From assembly GCA_028284905.1 (NCBI GenBank), contig JANQQU010000065.1:132128-196127 (forward strand): a stretch of DNA of 64,000 nt. The letters are read 5' to 3'. A program made the position numbers and the translations under genes. Shown piece after piece: positions 35,480 to 44,091 of this stretch; position 1 is the first letter of the stretch; every line of letters begins with the position of its first letter. The notes beneath the pieces were generated by a model. The model saw only the letters and a program-made list of their open reading frames with translations, was not told the DNA's origin and did not search any database. The stretch is from Calditrichia bacterium (GTDB lineage: Bacteria; Calditrichota; Calditrichia; RBG-13-44-9; J075).

Positions 35480-36223
35480 TTGGAAATTATCGGTAAAGTA
35501 TTTTTTGATCTTCCCCGGCAGGGGCCAGGCAGTAATGCCTCCACTAGCCGGGCATTAAAAACATTTTCTGCGTTACCGGCAAACCCGCGTATTCTCGATG
35601 TTGGTTGCGGAGGCGGTATGCAAACCGTGCATCTCGCCCGGGAAAGTGGTGGGCAGGTAACCGCGGTAGATATTAGCGAACCGTTGCTTGAGCGCCTGCA
35701 GCAACGTGCTATCCGGGAAGGATTTGCCGGGAAAATTGAAACGTTGCACTGTTCGATGGACGCAATGCCTTTCCCCGATAATTCCTTTGACCTGATTTGG
35801 TCGGAAGGGGCGATCTACAACATGGGGTTTGCCGAAGGGTTGGCAAACTGGCAACGTTTTCTCAAGCTGGGTGGTTACATTGCCGTGACGGAAATCTCCT
35901 GGTTAACAGATGAACGGCCGGAAGAAATTTTCTCTTTTTGGCAGGCCGCTTACCCGAAAATTGCCGGCATCAATGAAAATATTGAAAAAATTGAAAGCGT
36001 CGATCTTTTACCGGTCGGCCATTTTCCACTGCCGGTTAGCGATTGGTGGAACGAGTTTTATCATCCGATGGAAAAGAGATGTCAGGAGCTGCTGGCGGAA
36101 TATACTGAGGCTTCGGAGAGCAGAGATTTCCTTGAAAATGAGCTGAGGGAAATTGCGCTGTTTCGCGAATATAGTGATAATTACGGCTATGTTTTTTACC
36201 TGATGCAAAAACCTCCGGCATAG
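35480..36223 (+). CDS. class I SAM-dependent methyltransferase
   Basis: A 247-residue methyltransferase: motif I ILDVGCGGGMQTVHLARE, motif II VTAVDISEPLLERL, LHCSMDAMPFPDNSFDLIWSEGAIYNMGF and motif III LKLGGYIAVTEISWL, with a further C-terminal helical region ending in GYVFYLMQK. It fits the UbiE/ArsM-like small-molecule group rather than rRNA enzymes. The substrate is unknown; nothing nearby links it to a pathway. Start: TTG at 35480 with an AAAGGAG site at 6-base spacing; no ATG is available before the core. Confidence 0.85.
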   Translation: MEIIGKVFFDLPRQGPGSNASTSRALKTFSALPANPRILDVGCGGGMQTVHLARESGGQVTAVDISEPLLERLQQRAIREGFAGKIETLHCSMDAMPFPDNSFDLIWSEGAIYNMGFAEGLANWQRFLKLGGYIAVTEISWLTDERPEEIFSFWQAAYPKIAGINENIEKIESVDLLPVGHFPLPVSDWWNEFYHPMEKRCQELLAEYTEASESRDFLENELREIALFREYSDNYGYVFYLMQKPPA

Positions 36224-36430
36224 AATTTAAATTCCTCTTAATCTCCAGGGACTATTTGTGAGACTGGTAAACTGTAGTGAAACCCTTGCCAGTATTGGTT
36301 ATTGGCAATATCATCTACGCTTTGCATCACGCGCTACAATTTTCACTCAACACTTGCATCAAAATAAACCGCCATTTACATTTTAAATTAACGGCGCTGT
36401 TGCCTGAAGAAAACGATGCGGGAGAAGCCT

Positions 36431-37570
36431 ATGACTTCAGTATACATGGATTACAATGCGACCACTCCGGTGGATCCCCGGGTGCTTGAGGCAATGATGC
36501 CTTACCTGACAAAAGTATATGGAAATCCGTCCAGCCTGCACCAATACGGGCGGGAAGCGCGGATGGCAATGGATAAATCCCGCGCAACGATTGCCAATCT
36601 CCTCAACGCTCGGGAGAGTGAAATATGTTTCATGAGCGGAGGGACAGAAGCAAACAATCTTGCCATTCGTGGCACCGCCTACCAGTTAAAATCCCGCGGC
36701 AATCACATCATCACCAGTATGATCGAACATAAAGCGGTTATCAACACCTGCAAATCCCTGGAAAAGGAAGGATTTGAAACCACTTTTCTTGCCCCGGATG
36801 AGTATGGCATGATATCGCCGGAAAAAGTAGCCGCCGCTATTCGTCCGGAAACAATTCTCATCAGCATTATGCATGGGAACAACGAAGTCGGCACAATCAA
36901 CCCTATCGAAGAATATGGGAAGATTGCCCGGGAGCATAACATCGTTTTTCACAGTGATTGCGTGCAGAGTTTTACCAAGCTCGATATTGATGTAGAGAAA
37001 GCCGGTCTGCATTTGATGAGCATGTCCGCCCACAAAATCTACGGCCCGAAGGGAATCGGCGCGCTTTATATTCGTCGGGACACACCCCTGGAAAAGCATA
37101 TCTGCGGGGGCGGGCAGGAAAATAATCGCCGGGCCGGCACCGAGAATTTGCCCGGCATCGTTGGATTTGGGGAAGCTGCAACCGTGATGGGGAATAATCG
37201 CGTTACCCTGGCTGCTCAAATTGGTGAATTGCGGGATTATCTGCAAAGTCGACTGGCAGAAGAAATTCCGGAACTCAAGCTGAACGGACATCCGGAGCAG
37301 CGACTGTATACGACCTTGAACGTATCTTTTCCCGGCTGCCATCGCGATCTGTTATTGCTCAGTCTGGATATGAGTGGGATCGCTGTTTCCGGTGGATCCG
37401 CCTGCAATTCCGGCAAGGTAAACGCTTCTCACGTATTGACTGCAATGGGATTGCCGCAAAAACAGGCCGAATCCGCATTACGAATCAGTCTTGGCAAAAA
37501 CACCACCCGGGAAGAAGTTGATTATGTAATAGGCCAACTGGTGAATAGCGTAAAAAAAATGAAGCGTTAA
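36431..37570 (+). CDS. cysteine desulfurase (NifS/IscS-like)
   Basis: A 379-residue PLP enzyme that removes sulfur from L-cysteine as enzyme-bound persulfide for Fe-S clusters or thio-cofactors. It begins VYMDYNATTPVDPRVLEAMMPYL, carries FMSGGTEANNLAIRG, HSDCVQSFTKLDID, the PLP-lysine motif SAHKIYGPKG (K202) and the catalytic-Cys loop GGSACNSGK (C325). The short, glycine-serine Cys loop fits class I (NifS-type). The frame extends 5 codons to an ATG at 36416, but the ATG at 36431 has a GGGAG site. No IscU or other Fe-S gene is adjacent. Confidence 0.93.
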   Translation: MTSVYMDYNATTPVDPRVLEAMMPYLTKVYGNPSSLHQYGREARMAMDKSRATIANLLNARESEICFMSGGTEANNLAIRGTAYQLKSRGNHIITSMIEHKAVINTCKSLEKEGFETTFLAPDEYGMISPEKVAAAIRPETILISIMHGNNEVGTINPIEEYGKIAREHNIVFHSDCVQSFTKLDIDVEKAGLHLMSMSAHKIYGPKGIGALYIRRDTPLEKHICGGGQENNRRAGTENLPGIVGFGEAATVMGNNRVTLAAQIGELRDYLQSRLAEEIPELKLNGHPEQRLYTTLNVSFPGCHRDLLLLSLDMSGIAVSGGSACNSGKVNASHVLTAMGLPQKQAESALRISLGKNTTREEVDYVIGQLVNSVKKMKR

Positions 37571-37590
37571 AAAGATTGTCCGGACTTAGC

Positions 37591-37675
37591 CACTGATCGT
37601 CACGGATGCTCACGGATAATAAAAACGATGGCTTTAATTTTGAATACAATCAATTATCATCCGTGCTAATCAGTG
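37591..37675. repeat. imperfect inverted repeat of CACTGAT/CACGGATG type
   Basis: The arms at 37591-37608 and 37658-37675 match as inverses in 15 of 18 positions (CACTGAT...CACGGATG). They lie between the desulfurase and the pentapeptide gene. The form resembles the other intergenic inverted repeats of this window, with its own motif. Confidence 0.65.
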
Positions 37676-37713
37676 CAAGCTGTGGTTTAAAAATGAGGGT
37701 TTAAGGGGGAATC

Positions 37714-38310
37714 GTGGCAAAGAAAACAAAAGGAATTGTACCCGGAGGGGAATATACCGACGAATCCTTCGACGCCCTCGATTGCAGTGACAAATCCCTC
37801 AATAACACCCGTTTTTACGATTGCCGCTTCAGTAATTGCGATTTTAGCGGCAGCGACCTAACCGACTGCCAATTTCTCGATTGTGAATTTGAAAATTGTA
37901 ATTTCAGCAATACCCGGGTAGATCAGGTGACCTTCAACGAAGGGATATTTCTTGACAGTAAGCTGCAGGGTATTCCTTTTAATCGCTGCAAAACCTTCGT
38001 TATCGCACTTGGCTTTACCCGTTGCCAGATTCTAATGTGCGATTTTTCCGAACTGCAATTACCGGATACCAATTTCAATGAGTGCCAGATTAATGATTGC
38101 GATTTTGTGAAAAGTGAACTTGCCGGGGCAGACTTTAGCGGTTCAGATCTAAAGGGCAGTATTTTCCAGCAAACCGACTTGAGCGGCTGCAATTTTCTGG
38201 AAGCGAAAAATTACGCAATGGATCCCTGGGAAAACAAACTGGCAAATGCAAAATTCTCCCTCCCGGAAGTTTTAATTTTCCTAAAACCACTGGGTATCAA
38301 AGTTGAATGA
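37714..38310 (+). CDS. pentapeptide-repeat protein (McbG/Qnr-like size)
   Basis: A 198-residue protein made of A(D/N)LxX pentapeptides (FSNCDFSGSDLTDCQFLDCEFENCNF, then a second set GADFSGSDLKGSIFQQTDLSGCNF) separated by a loop. It ends DPWENKLANAKFSLPEVLIFLKPLGIKVE, a C-terminal cap seen in DNA-mimic pentapeptide proteins. The right-handed quadrilateral beta-helix can mimic DNA and protect gyrase, but this function is only suggested by length and layout. Start: GTG at 37714 with an AGGGGGA site. No signal peptide or membrane segment is seen. Confidence 0.82.
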   Translation: MAKKTKGIVPGGEYTDESFDALDCSDKSLNNTRFYDCRFSNCDFSGSDLTDCQFLDCEFENCNFSNTRVDQVTFNEGIFLDSKLQGIPFNRCKTFVIALGFTRCQILMCDFSELQLPDTNFNECQINDCDFVKSELAGADFSGSDLKGSIFQQTDLSGCNFLEAKNYAMDPWENKLANAKFSLPEVLIFLKPLGIKVE

Positions 38311-38313
38311 AAA

Positions 38314-38418
38314 GATAGGCCTAAGGCCGTAGGCCATTAGACCATAGGCCTAAAGCCTAACAACCTAAAGCCTGGACCATTAGGCCATAGGCCTAAAACC
38401 TAACGCCTTAGGCCTATC
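38314..38418. repeat. inverted repeat of GGCCTAA motifs between convergent genes
   Basis: Perfect 14-base arms GATAGGCCTAAGGC (38314-38327) and its inverse (38405-38418) enclose 77 bases full of GGCCTAA, TAGGCC and CCTAAA blocks. It fills the gap between the convergent pentapeptide and sulfatase genes, so a bidirectional termination role is plausible. The sulfatase stop codon lies immediately after the right arm. Confidence 0.75.
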
Positions 38419-38419
38419 T

Positions 38420-39934
38420 TCACTCCAAATGCTTTCGCTGCTGATAATCTTCCTTGCTGGTATATGGCGGAAAATGATGCGGCATTAATGGAATAAGGGT
38501 TTCTTTGCGCAATGGTGCCGGGTTTGCCGGAATGTAACTGCGCATTTCCGTCAGTTTTTCCTGGTAAGCGGGATTGTTCGCGAGGTTTTCCCATTCTTCC
38601 GGATCACTGCGATGATCGTATAATTCCTCACTGCCATCAAGATAGCGAATATAGCGCCAGTCTTCGGTACGAATGGAAAATTCCGTAATATCATACGTCG
38701 TTATTGCCGGATAGGGCCATTCTGTTTTCGGATTGGTCAACAGCGGCAGCAGACTGCGCCCGTCCAGCTCCGGGCGGGATGGTAAACCGGCCAATTCGAC
38801 AAGCGTCGGATAAATATCCATCAGGGAAGTCACCCGTTCGACGCGCGCTCCCGGCAGAGATCCCTCTGGCAATCCCTTGATGCCTTCCGGCACTTTGATC
38901 ATCAACACTGTACGGGCGAGATTATCCCAGAGGGCAAACTTCCGCCAATGGTTTTTCTCGCCAAGCTGCCAACCATGGTCGGACCAAACCACGACGATGG
39001 TATTATCAGCATAAGGACTTTTTTCCAGATCATCGAGAAGTTTGCCCAGCATCGCATCGGCATAAGTCGTCGAGGCGAGATAGCCCTGCACAGCCTTTTG
39101 CCACTGGCCTGCTTCAACAATATGCTTATGGTAATTACCACCACGGCGGGTGATCGCCATAGCGCGTTCGCTGAGATCATCCGTATCGTTTGCTTTTAAC
39201 TTTGGTAGCTGGACAGATTCCAGGGGGAACATGTCAAAATATTTTTTCGGCACGTACCAGGGCACATGGGGACGGTAAATACCGCAGGCAAGGAAGAATG
39301 GCTTCTCATGATCCTTTTGCAGCTGATCGGATATCCATTTCACCGATTTATAATCGCCGGTTTCTTCGTCGGGAATATCGATTGCCGCCCAGTCAAAATC
39401 CCGGTACATATTTTTGAAAATCGGCATATTAACAGTCGTGTCCGGCTTCGGATAAAAATAATCCGGCATCGGTTTGTCCATCGCCGGATAGTAATCGTCC
39501 CAGCATTCCGGTGCGGTTTGATCGTAGTGGAAAATCTTGCCTGCGCCGGCGGAGTAATAACCGTTCTCCCGGAAATATTCGCCAATAGTTTTATAATCGG
39601 TAAAAGCCTTTCGCCAGTCCTGATAATTGGAATACATTCCGGCGGTATAGGTGTGGATACCGGTCATCATCGCGGAGCGGGAAGGGTTACAACCCGGGGA
39701 AGCGCAATAGTTCTTGGTGAAATTAACCGCTTCCTGGCTGAAGCGGGAGAACGCTGGCGTTTTTGCTTGCGGATGCCCACCGAGCGGTTCTACCCAATCG
39801 TTCAGATCATCGATAGATATAAATAGAATATTGGGCGGCGGGGAAGCCTGGTCTGCATTGTTTGTGCATCCGGATATTGCCAATAATGATAATGCTGCAA
39901 GAAAACATAATCCTTTGCGGAAGAAACCGGTCAT
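38420..39934 (-). CDS. type I (formylglycine) sulfatase lipoprotein
   Basis: A 504-residue sulfatase. The lipoprotein signal FLAALSLLAISGC ends in the acylated Cys (residue 23). The core has FISIDDLNDWVEPLGGHPQAKTP with metal D42-D43, the formylglycine signature CNPSRSAMMTG (C82), then FLACGIYRPHVPW and VVVWSDHGWQLGEKNHWRKF. This layout matches iduronate-2-sulfatase-like enzymes (S1 family) that desulfate plant or algal polysaccharides. The frame extends to 40015, but only the ATG at 39934, with an AAGGGA site, gives the signal peptide. A maturase for the formylglycine is not in the window. Confidence 0.9.
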   Translation of the reverse strand: MTGFFRKGLCFLAALSLLAISGCTNNADQASPPPNILFISIDDLNDWVEPLGGHPQAKTPAFSRFSQEAVNFTKNYCASPGCNPSRSAMMTGIHTYTAGMYSNYQDWRKAFTDYKTIGEYFRENGYYSAGAGKIFHYDQTAPECWDDYYPAMDKPMPDYFYPKPDTTVNMPIFKNMYRDFDWAAIDIPDEETGDYKSVKWISDQLQKDHEKPFFLACGIYRPHVPWYVPKKYFDMFPLESVQLPKLKANDTDDLSERAMAITRRGGNYHKHIVEAGQWQKAVQGYLASTTYADAMLGKLLDDLEKSPYADNTIVVVWSDHGWQLGEKNHWRKFALWDNLARTVLMIKVPEGIKGLPEGSLPGARVERVTSLMDIYPTLVELAGLPSRPELDGRSLLPLLTNPKTEWPYPAITTYDITEFSIRTEDWRYIRYLDGSEELYDHRSDPEEWENLANNPAYQEKLTEMRSYIPANPAPLRKETLIPLMPHHFPPYTSKEDYQQRKHLE

Positions 39935-40028
39935 CGATTCCCTTTCATTTTTGAATGATCCACAAAGGTACGCAAAGAAAATGTATTCCCCAAAATCTTC
40001 GCCCGGGAAATACATTTTCTGATGAATT

Positions 40029-41354
40029 CTAATTTAACTCGCGTTGATCTACCAGGCGATTCAATTTGCCACCTTCGCTGCGCGGCAGCGATTTCGGTGG
40101 GCGAATTTCTACCCGGACATTGATCCCGAGAATATCATGTATCTTTTGATGAATCTCCTTGCTTAATCGCTGAATCGCCGGGTTTTGATCATCTGAATTT
40201 TCAATGGCCCGATAAAAATCTTCCGTCGTTTCAACGAATACCGTCAGGGTATCCAGCCGATCTCTTCGGGTGACCACGATTTGATGATGCGGGGTAATAT
40301 TAGCAATTCCGGTTAGTGCTTCTTCGATCTGCGAGGGAAAAACATTCACCCCACGAATGATGAGCATATCGTCACTGCGACCAATCACCCGGGACATACG
40401 GGCATGAGTGCGCCCACAGACGCATTTCTCATAATTCAGCGAAGTCAGATCGCCGGTTCGATAGCGAATTAACGGAAAAGCTTCCTTGGTTAAGGTCGTA
40501 AATACCAACTCGCCAATTTCACCTTCTGGCAGAACTTGACCGCTTTCCGGATCAATGATTTCCGGAATAAAATGATCTTCCATAATATGCGAGCCGTTTT
40601 TAGCCTCGACACATTCGTTAGATACACCCGGCCCGATGATTTCACTCAAGCCATAAATGTTCACGGCATCGACCTGCAGGCGTTGCTCAATTTCCTGGCG
40701 CATTGCTTCCGTCCATGGTTCCGCGCCGAGGATGAGGGTTTGCAGCTTTAATGAGCTTCGGGGAATGCCGGCTTCCTGAAGTGCATCGGCGAGAGTGAGG
40801 GCATAGGACGGTGTGCAGGAAAGCACTTCCGTGCCAAAATCCTGCAACAGCAACATCTGCCGGGCGGTATTACCACCGGATACCGGAACGACGGTGAGCC
40901 CCATTTTTTCGCCACCATAATGCATGCCCAGTCCGCCGGTGAATAGACCATAGCCATAGGCATTCTGGAACATCTGCCCCGGTTGCGCACCGCTTAGGGC
41001 AAGGCAACGGGCACAAAGTTCCGCCCAGGTGTCGATATCCTTCCGGGTGTAGCCAACAACCGTCGGCTTGCCGGTTGTGCCGGAAGAGGCATGGACACGA
41101 ACCACATTTTCTCTGGGAACGGCAAACAGTTTGAAGGGATAGTTTTCGCGTAAATCATTTTTGCGGGTGAAAGGTAGATTAGAAAGATCTTGCAAGCCAC
41201 GAAAAGCGGAAGGAGAAACATGATGAGAATCGAGCAGATGCCGATAGAAGGGAACGTTTTCATAAAGCCGATTCACTAATTGCGTCAGCCGCTGATTCTG
41301 CAGTTGTTCCAGTTCGCCCCGGGGCATCGTCTCAATGGCAGGATTCCAGATCAT
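40029..41354 (-). CDS. paaK: phenylacetate-CoA ligase
   Basis: A 441-residue AMP-forming ligase of the PaaK family: IWNPAIETMPRGELEQLQNQRL at the start, VRVHASSGTTGKPTVVGYT (P-loop), NAYGYGLFTGGLGMHYG, NIYGLSEIIGPGVSNEC, RTGDLTSLN and GRSDDMLIIRGVNVFPSQIEEAL. It makes phenylacetyl-CoA or a related aryl-CoA from the acid, ATP and CoA. In anaerobes PaaK is often part of indolepyruvate or aromatic amino acid metabolism; no such partner gene is in this window. The start at 41354 has an AAGGAG site. Confidence 0.9.
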   Translation of the reverse strand: MIWNPAIETMPRGELEQLQNQRLTQLVNRLYENVPFYRHLLDSHHVSPSAFRGLQDLSNLPFTRKNDLRENYPFKLFAVPRENVVRVHASSGTTGKPTVVGYTRKDIDTWAELCARCLALSGAQPGQMFQNAYGYGLFTGGLGMHYGGEKMGLTVVPVSGGNTARQMLLLQDFGTEVLSCTPSYALTLADALQEAGIPRSSLKLQTLILGAEPWTEAMRQEIEQRLQVDAVNIYGLSEIIGPGVSNECVEAKNGSHIMEDHFIPEIIDPESGQVLPEGEIGELVFTTLTKEAFPLIRYRTGDLTSLNYEKCVCGRTHARMSRVIGRSDDMLIIRGVNVFPSQIEEALTGIANITPHHQIVVTRRDRLDTLTVFVETTEDFYRAIENSDDQNPAIQRLSKEIHQKIHDILGINVRVEIRPPKSLPRSEGGKLNRLVDQRELN

Positions 41355-41452
41355 CGCGACACTCCTTTTCCCGGGTTGGGAAGGTTGATTTATAATGACT
41401 GCTTTTACGAAAAGAATTTAAGGATTTAAAGAATGAAAGGGTATTGAAATAT

Positions 41453-41565
41453 GAATGCGGAATTGGGAATGCGGAATGCGGAATTAATCTTCAGCTGGAC
41501 AACATTCCGCATTCGCCATTCCGCATTCCGCATTCGTAATTCCGCATTCGCCATTCCGCATTCCG
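41453..41565. repeat. intergenic inverted repeat of GCGGAAT/ATTCCGC motifs
   Basis: The left arm 41453-41485 reiterates GAATGCGGAAT and the right arm 41503-41565 reiterates its inverse ATTCCGCATTC with variants (ATTCGCC, ATTCGTAATT). The arms are 17 bases apart. This lies between the paaK start and the pstB stop. It would fold as a strong hairpin. Its motif is unrelated to that of the other intergenic repeats. Confidence 0.75.
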
Positions 41566-41574
41566 ATTTTGCCC

Positions 41575-42375
41575 TTAACAGTCGCAGAATTCTTCGTTCA
41601 GGTATTTCCGGGTTTTTTCCTGAGTGGGATTGCTAAAAAGCTGCTGGCTGCTGCCGTATTCGATTAATTTGCCAGCGCAGAGGAAGGCAAGATCGTCCGC
41701 AACCCGGCGCGCCTGCTGAATATTGTGAGAGACAAAAACGATGGTGTATTTTTCTTTCAGGGAAAGCATCAGATCTTCGATTGCCCGGGAAGATAGCGGA
41801 TCCAGAGATGCGGTCGGTTCGTCGAACAGAATAATTTCCGGTTTTACCGCCAGCGTGCGGGCGATGCAGAGGCGCTGCTGCTGGCCGAGCGAGAGCGAGC
41901 TGGCTTTATCCTGCAGACGGTGCTTTACCTCTTTCCATAAGGCGGCTGCTTTCAAATTTTCTTCGACTATCGTTTGTTTCTCCGGACGGGATAGCTTTTG
42001 CAAGTGACGAATACCGAAGAGGACATTTCCGGCAATAGTGGTCGGAAAAACGCAGGGTTTTTGGAAAACCATTCCTACCCGGGTGCGTAATTTGGCCACG
42101 TCATTGCCACTAGCAAGAATGTTCTGATTGCTGAGCCGTATCTCCCCGGAGCAATTGTAATTGCCAACATCATCATTGATGCGGTTAATACTGCGAATCA
42201 AGGTCGATTTGCCGCTACCGGAAGGGCCTACCAGGCAGGTGATGCGATTTTCCCGAAAAGAGAGGCGAATATCTCGCAAAATATGCGCTTCCGCGAACCA
42301 GGCATTGAAGTCGCGCATTTCAATCGCTGACGTTGCTTCCGGTTGGTAAATTTTTAGAGGTGCAGTTGCATTCAT
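41575..42375 (-). CDS. pstB: phosphate ABC transporter ATP-binding protein
   Basis: A 266-residue ATPase that powers phosphate uptake. It has Walker A GPSGSGKST, the PstB-typical SINRINDD, the Q-loop MVFQKPCVFPTTIAGNVLFG, signature LSLGQQQRLCIARTLA, Walker B IILFDEPTASLDP and the SHNIQQARRVADDLAFL region. Its ATG overlaps the pstA stop by 4 bases. The gene ends the pstSCAB operon; no phoU follows. Confidence 0.95.
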   Translation of the reverse strand: MNATAPLKIYQPEATSAIEMRDFNAWFAEAHILRDIRLSFRENRITCLVGPSGSGKSTLIRSINRINDDVGNYNCSGEIRLSNQNILASGNDVAKLRTRVGMVFQKPCVFPTTIAGNVLFGIRHLQKLSRPEKQTIVEENLKAAALWKEVKHRLQDKASSLSLGQQQRLCIARTLAVKPEIILFDEPTASLDPLSSRAIEDLMLSLKEKYTIVFVSHNIQQARRVADDLAFLCAGKLIEYGSSQQLFSNPTQEKTRKYLNEEFCDC

Positions 42376-43220
42376 CGTTGACTCACAGTTTTAAATTTTG
42401 TTCGACTAATTAAACCCGTTATGCTAAAAAGAGTGACCAGACCGATCAGGACAAAACTCGCGCCCCAGGCATTTTGTAAAGCACGGGGATCGGTCGCCTG
42501 CTGTGCAAGGGCGAGGATGTGTGTGGGGAGTGCGGTCACCGGTTCGTTGAGGGCATGGGGTATTTCGATGCCGGAAAAAGCGGTAGCAATGAACATAATC
42601 GGAGCCGTTTCGCCGATTGCCCGGGCCAGGCCAAGCAGCAGCCCGGTGATGGCGCCGGCAAATCCCTGCGGAAGTAAAACGCCGGTAACCACTTGCCAAT
42701 GATTCAGTCCCAATGCACGGGCGCTTTCCCGATAGATTTCCGGAATACTATTCATCGCCTGAAAAGTGGCGAGGACGACCGTTGGTAACATCATTATTGC
42801 CAGAATGATTGCCCCAACAAACCAGGAGATGCCGGTATTGAGGATGTTGACAAAAAGGATCAATCCAAATATGCCGAAGATAACTGAAGGGATGCCGTTT
42901 AAGCCATAAATCAAAATAGCTGAAGCTTTCTGCAATCGGGCGTTTTTCAGATATTCACTTTTGTAGATGGCAGCACCGAGCGCCAATGGCAGGCAAATCA
43001 GCGCTGCAGTAAGCACCATAAGCAGACTGCCGAGTATCTGGTAAAAAATGCCACCTTCGGCCCCAAAGCTGCGCGATGCGGTTAGTAAAAAAGATGGACT
43101 GAGAGCGTTGATGCCGTTCCAGGTAATCACCGAAAATAGAAAGAGCAAAATCGCTGTGCAGAGCAGTACAGCGCCACTACTAACCAGGAGAAACAGTCTA
43201 TTGCGTAATTGCCTACTCAT
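42372..43220 (-). CDS. pstA: phosphate ABC transporter permease
   Basis: A 282-residue inner-membrane permease with six helices: an N-terminal membrane segment, the QILGSLLMVLTAALICLPLALGAAIY region, LNGIPSVIFGIFGLILFVN and the EAA-like loop IYRESARALGLNHWQVVTGVLLPQGFAGAITGLLLGLARAIGETAPIMF. It forms the channel with PstC. It overlaps pstC by 8 bases and pstB by 4, so the four genes are translationally coupled. Confidence 0.94.
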   Translation of the reverse strand: MSRQLRNRLFLLVSSGAVLLCTAILLFLFSVITWNGINALSPSFLLTASRSFGAEGGIFYQILGSLLMVLTAALICLPLALGAAIYKSEYLKNARLQKASAILIYGLNGIPSVIFGIFGLILFVNILNTGISWFVGAIILAIMMLPTVVLATFQAMNSIPEIYRESARALGLNHWQVVTGVLLPQGFAGAITGLLLGLARAIGETAPIMFIATAFSGIEIPHALNEPVTALPTHILALAQQATDPRALQNAWGASFVLIGLVTLFSITGLISRTKFKTVSQR

Positions 43221-44091
43221 ATAAGCGCTGCTCCGGTTGATAAAAAAATGTTTGCGCGAGGATCGTAAATGCTAAAACAAATACCAGCAACAGCAAGCCC
43301 ATAAAGATCAAGGCACTAAATTCCAAAGAGCCAAAAGCGGTTTCGGCAATTTCCCGTCCCAGCTTGGAAGTGATTGTCTGGCCAGGGAGCAGTGTGTTGA
43401 GAAAAGGCACCGGTATCCGGTCGATACTGCCGATCACCAGCATTACCGCCATCGTCTCTCCCAGTACTCTTCCCAACGCTAATAAGAGCGCACCGGCGAT
43501 ATCGTTGACCGCGTGAGGCAGGACCGCACTTTTCAGCACCTCGTAGGGATAGAGACCCAGTCCGCGGGCAGCTTCCCGGTATTTTGCCGGCACATTGTGC
43601 AGCGCATCATCACTGAGTGTAATCACCGTTGGCAGCACCATGATCGCCAGCAGAATGCCGCCGGCAAGAATCGTTCGACCAGATTGCAGTGCAAAGAAAT
43701 CCTCGATCCAGACGCTGAGGAAAACGATGCCAATCAAACCATAAATGATCGAGGGGATACCGGCGAGCAATTCCAGCATGGATTTCACATAAAAACGATA
43801 TTTTGCCGGGAGCACTTCCGCAGTGAAAACCGCTGTCATTATGCCCAGCGGTATCGCGATGGTCAGGGCGATAATCATTACCGCAACCGAACCGTAGATC
43901 ATCGCCAGTATGCCGAACTTACCGGCGGCGGGATGCCACTCACTGGAGAAAACACCCCAGCCAATTTCACTGATGGCTTGCCAGCTGTTAATGAGTAGAA
44001 AGGTTAAGATCAGCAGGATGATCGCTGTGCTGATGATAATACTCATAAATACATAGCTTTTACCGACTCTAGCGGATGCGGACATAACCAT
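43213..44091 (-). CDS. pstC: phosphate ABC transporter permease
   Basis: A 292-residue permease with six helices. FGILAMIYGSVAVMIIALTIAIPLGIMTAVFTAEVLP, LLAGIPSIIYGLIGIVFL and the EAA loop KYREAARGLGLYPYEVLKSAVLPHAVNDIAGALLLALGRVLGETMAVMLVIG are PstC-specific. The start at 44091 (or two codons in, 44085) overlaps the end of pstS by about 20 bases. It partners PstA. Confidence 0.94.
   Translation of the reverse strand: MVMSASARVGKSYVFMSIIISTAIILLILTFLLINSWQAISEIGWGVFSSEWHPAAGKFGILAMIYGSVAVMIIALTIAIPLGIMTAVFTAEVLPAKYRFYVKSMLELLAGIPSIIYGLIGIVFLSVWIEDFFALQSGRTILAGGILLAIMVLPTVITLSDDALHNVPAKYREAARGLGLYPYEVLKSAVLPHAVNDIAGALLLALGRVLGETMAVMLVIGSIDRIPVPFLNTLLPGQTITSKLGREIAETAFGSLEFSALIFMGLLLLVFVLAFTILAQTFFYQPEQRLYE

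Noticed and set aside
36686-37342. 218-codon minus-strand frame opposite the cysteine desulfurase
   Set aside because: Shadow of a highly conserved gene; no ribosome site or motif.
37591-41565. rRNA, tRNA or transposable-element ends in the gaps
   Set aside because: The inverted repeats lack cloverleaf features, a transposase and target-site duplications that I could recognise.
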